DNA of 15,454 bases from an uncultured Ectothiorhodospiraceae bacterium (GTDB lineage: Bacteria; Pseudomonadota; Gammaproteobacteria; UBA6429; Thiohalophilaceae). Positions 14,527-15,454 of this stretch are shown piece after piece. The stretch spans positions 1 to 15,454 of the forward strand of contig CAMYMO010000144.1 in NCBI GenBank assembly GCA_947259425.1. Direction: 5' to 3'. The notes beneath the pieces were generated by a model, which saw only the letters and a list, made by a program, of their open reading frames with translations, made no database searches and had not been told where the DNA came from. Both the position numbers and the translations under genes were made by a program. Every line of letters begins with the position of its first letter. The first letter of the stretch is position 1.

Positions 14527-15454
14527 ATGTCAATGTTGGCAAATGCTGAGTCGATTTGTTATGTGTATTCATTCAATGATGGGGATGGACACAATAAACA
14601 ACTATTGGGTGGCAAGGGTGCCAACCTTTGTGAAATGACCCAAATCGGGATTAATGTTCCCCCTGGATTTGTAATCAGTACGGAAGCCTGTCTTGCCTAC
14701 CTTGATACTAGCGATAAAAGCCTGCCGCCGGGTGTGATGGATGAAGTCAGGCTTCAGATCGCCCAACTCGAACAAGCCACTGGCAAGGGTTTTGGTAATG
14801 TGGATAACCCACTGCTTGTCTCCGTGCGATCCGGCTCGGCGCTTTCCATGCCAGGCATGATGGATACAATCCTGAATCTTGGTTTAAATACAAAAACATT
14901 GCCTGGCTTGATAAAGCAAACAGGTAATGAACGTTTTGCCTATGATGCCTATCGTCGATTTATTCAGCTTTATGGGAAAGTCGCTCTGGGTATTGCCGAT
15001 GAGGAATTTGACGAGCCTTTCGAAGAGATTAAGCGCCGGGCAGGGGTCAAGGCGGATATCGGTTTAACAGCCGAACATTTACAGGAAATTAGTCATACGT
15101 TCCTCGATGTTGTTAAACAAGTAACAGGTCGTCCCTTTCCTGAAGATGTCTATGAACAACTCGAAATTGCCATAAAAGCCGTGTTTAACTCGTGGATGGG
15201 TAAGCGTGCGATCGATTACCGGCGTGAATTCAATATTACCCCTGAGATGGCTAACGGAACTGCTGTTAATATTGTGACTATGGTATTTGGCAATATGGGT
15301 ATGGATAGTGCCACTGGTGTTGGCTTTACTCGAAATCCTGCCACAGGTGAAAACCTAATGTTTGGTGAATACCTGGTTAACGCACAGGGCGAAGATGTCG
15401 TTGCCGGTATACGTACACCAAAACCGGTGCAGGAACTTGAACAGGAAATGCCAG
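14527..15454 (+). CDS. ppdK: Pyruvate, phosphate dikinase (N-terminal part, cut by window end)
   Basis: The first 309 codons are present and the frame is open to the last base. PPDK interconverts pyruvate, ATP and Pi with phosphoenolpyruvate, AMP and PPi, in the cytoplasm. The visible part is the nucleotide-binding domain: LLGGKGANLCEM (27-38), the signature VSVRSGSALSMPGMMDT (99-113... ending at 113), MANGTAVNIVTMVFGNMG (241-258) and GVGFTRNPATGENLMFGEYL (264-283). GMMDT distinguishes PPDK from PEP synthase. The start at 14527 has AAGGAG eight bases upstream. The phosphohistidine and pyruvate/PEP domains lie beyond the window. A role in gluconeogenesis from fixed carbon or in PPi-linked metabolism is likely; CBS-sensed AMP would be one of its products or substrates, though no link is shown. 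It appears to be a separate unit from the transporter gene. Confidence 0.96.
   Translation, partial: MSMLANAESICYVYSFNDGDGHNKQLLGGKGANLCEMTQIGINVPPGFVISTEACLAYLDTSDKSLPPGVMDEVRLQIAQLEQATGKGFGNVDNPLLVSVRSGSALSMPGMMDTILNLGLNTKTLPGLIKQTGNERFAYDAYRRFIQLYGKVALGIADEEFDEPFEEIKRRAGVKADIGLTAEHLQEISHTFLDVVKQVTGRPFPEDVYEQLEIAIKAVFNSWMGKRAIDYRREFNITPEMANGTAVNIVTMVFGNMGMDSATGVGFTRNPATGENLMFGEYLVNAQGEDVVAGIRTPKPVQELEQEMP

Overview
The window looks like chromosome from a gammaproteobacterial chemolithotroph, most likely a sulfur and hydrogen oxidiser. The grounds are a complete Na+-translocating NADH:quinone reductase operon with its maturation gene nqrM, a sulfide:quinone-oxidoreductase-like flavoprotein, the end of a hydrogenase maturation gene (hypE) and a pyruvate phosphate dikinase. 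This assignment is inferred from gene content and family resemblance; there is no rRNA or other phylogenetic marker here.

Layout. At the left edge is the 3' end of hypE (+). It converges on a leftward gene for a NYN-domain (LabA-like) predicted nuclease (289-810). Bases 1000-8027 are one long leftward block: nqrA, nqrB, nqrC, nqrD, nqrE, nqrF and nqrM, then a gene for a CBS-pair protein and one for a small helical protein of unknown function. The nqr genes overlap or lie within about 22 bases of each other. apbE, which often lies between nqrF and nqrM, is not present. A 456-base intergenic region (8028-8483) separates nqrA from a divergent rightward set. That set holds an SQR-like flavoprotein with a C-terminal CBS pair, a COQ10/RatA-type START-domain protein, a stand-alone ferritin-like di-iron protein, a UbiA-type membrane prenyltransferase homologue with an altered second motif, a second free-standing CBS-pair protein, and an ArsB/NhaD-type ion transporter starting on the base after that CBS gene ends. 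The window ends inside ppdK.

How the genes may work together (inference). Much of the region revolves around the quinone pool and sodium. SQR would put electrons from sulfide into quinone. NQR couples NADH/quinone electron transfer to Na+ movement and in an autotroph could run backwards to make NADH. The START and UbiA proteins belong to families that bind or make quinones, and the NhaD-like transporter could close a Na+ cycle. Three separate CBS pairs, which in other systems sense adenine nucleotides, sit among these genes (one downstream of nqrM, one fused to the SQR-like enzyme, one coupled to the transporter). They suggest energy-charge control of this quinone/Na+ module. No CRISPR array, insertion sequence, tRNA or rRNA was seen, and I found no frameshifted gene.
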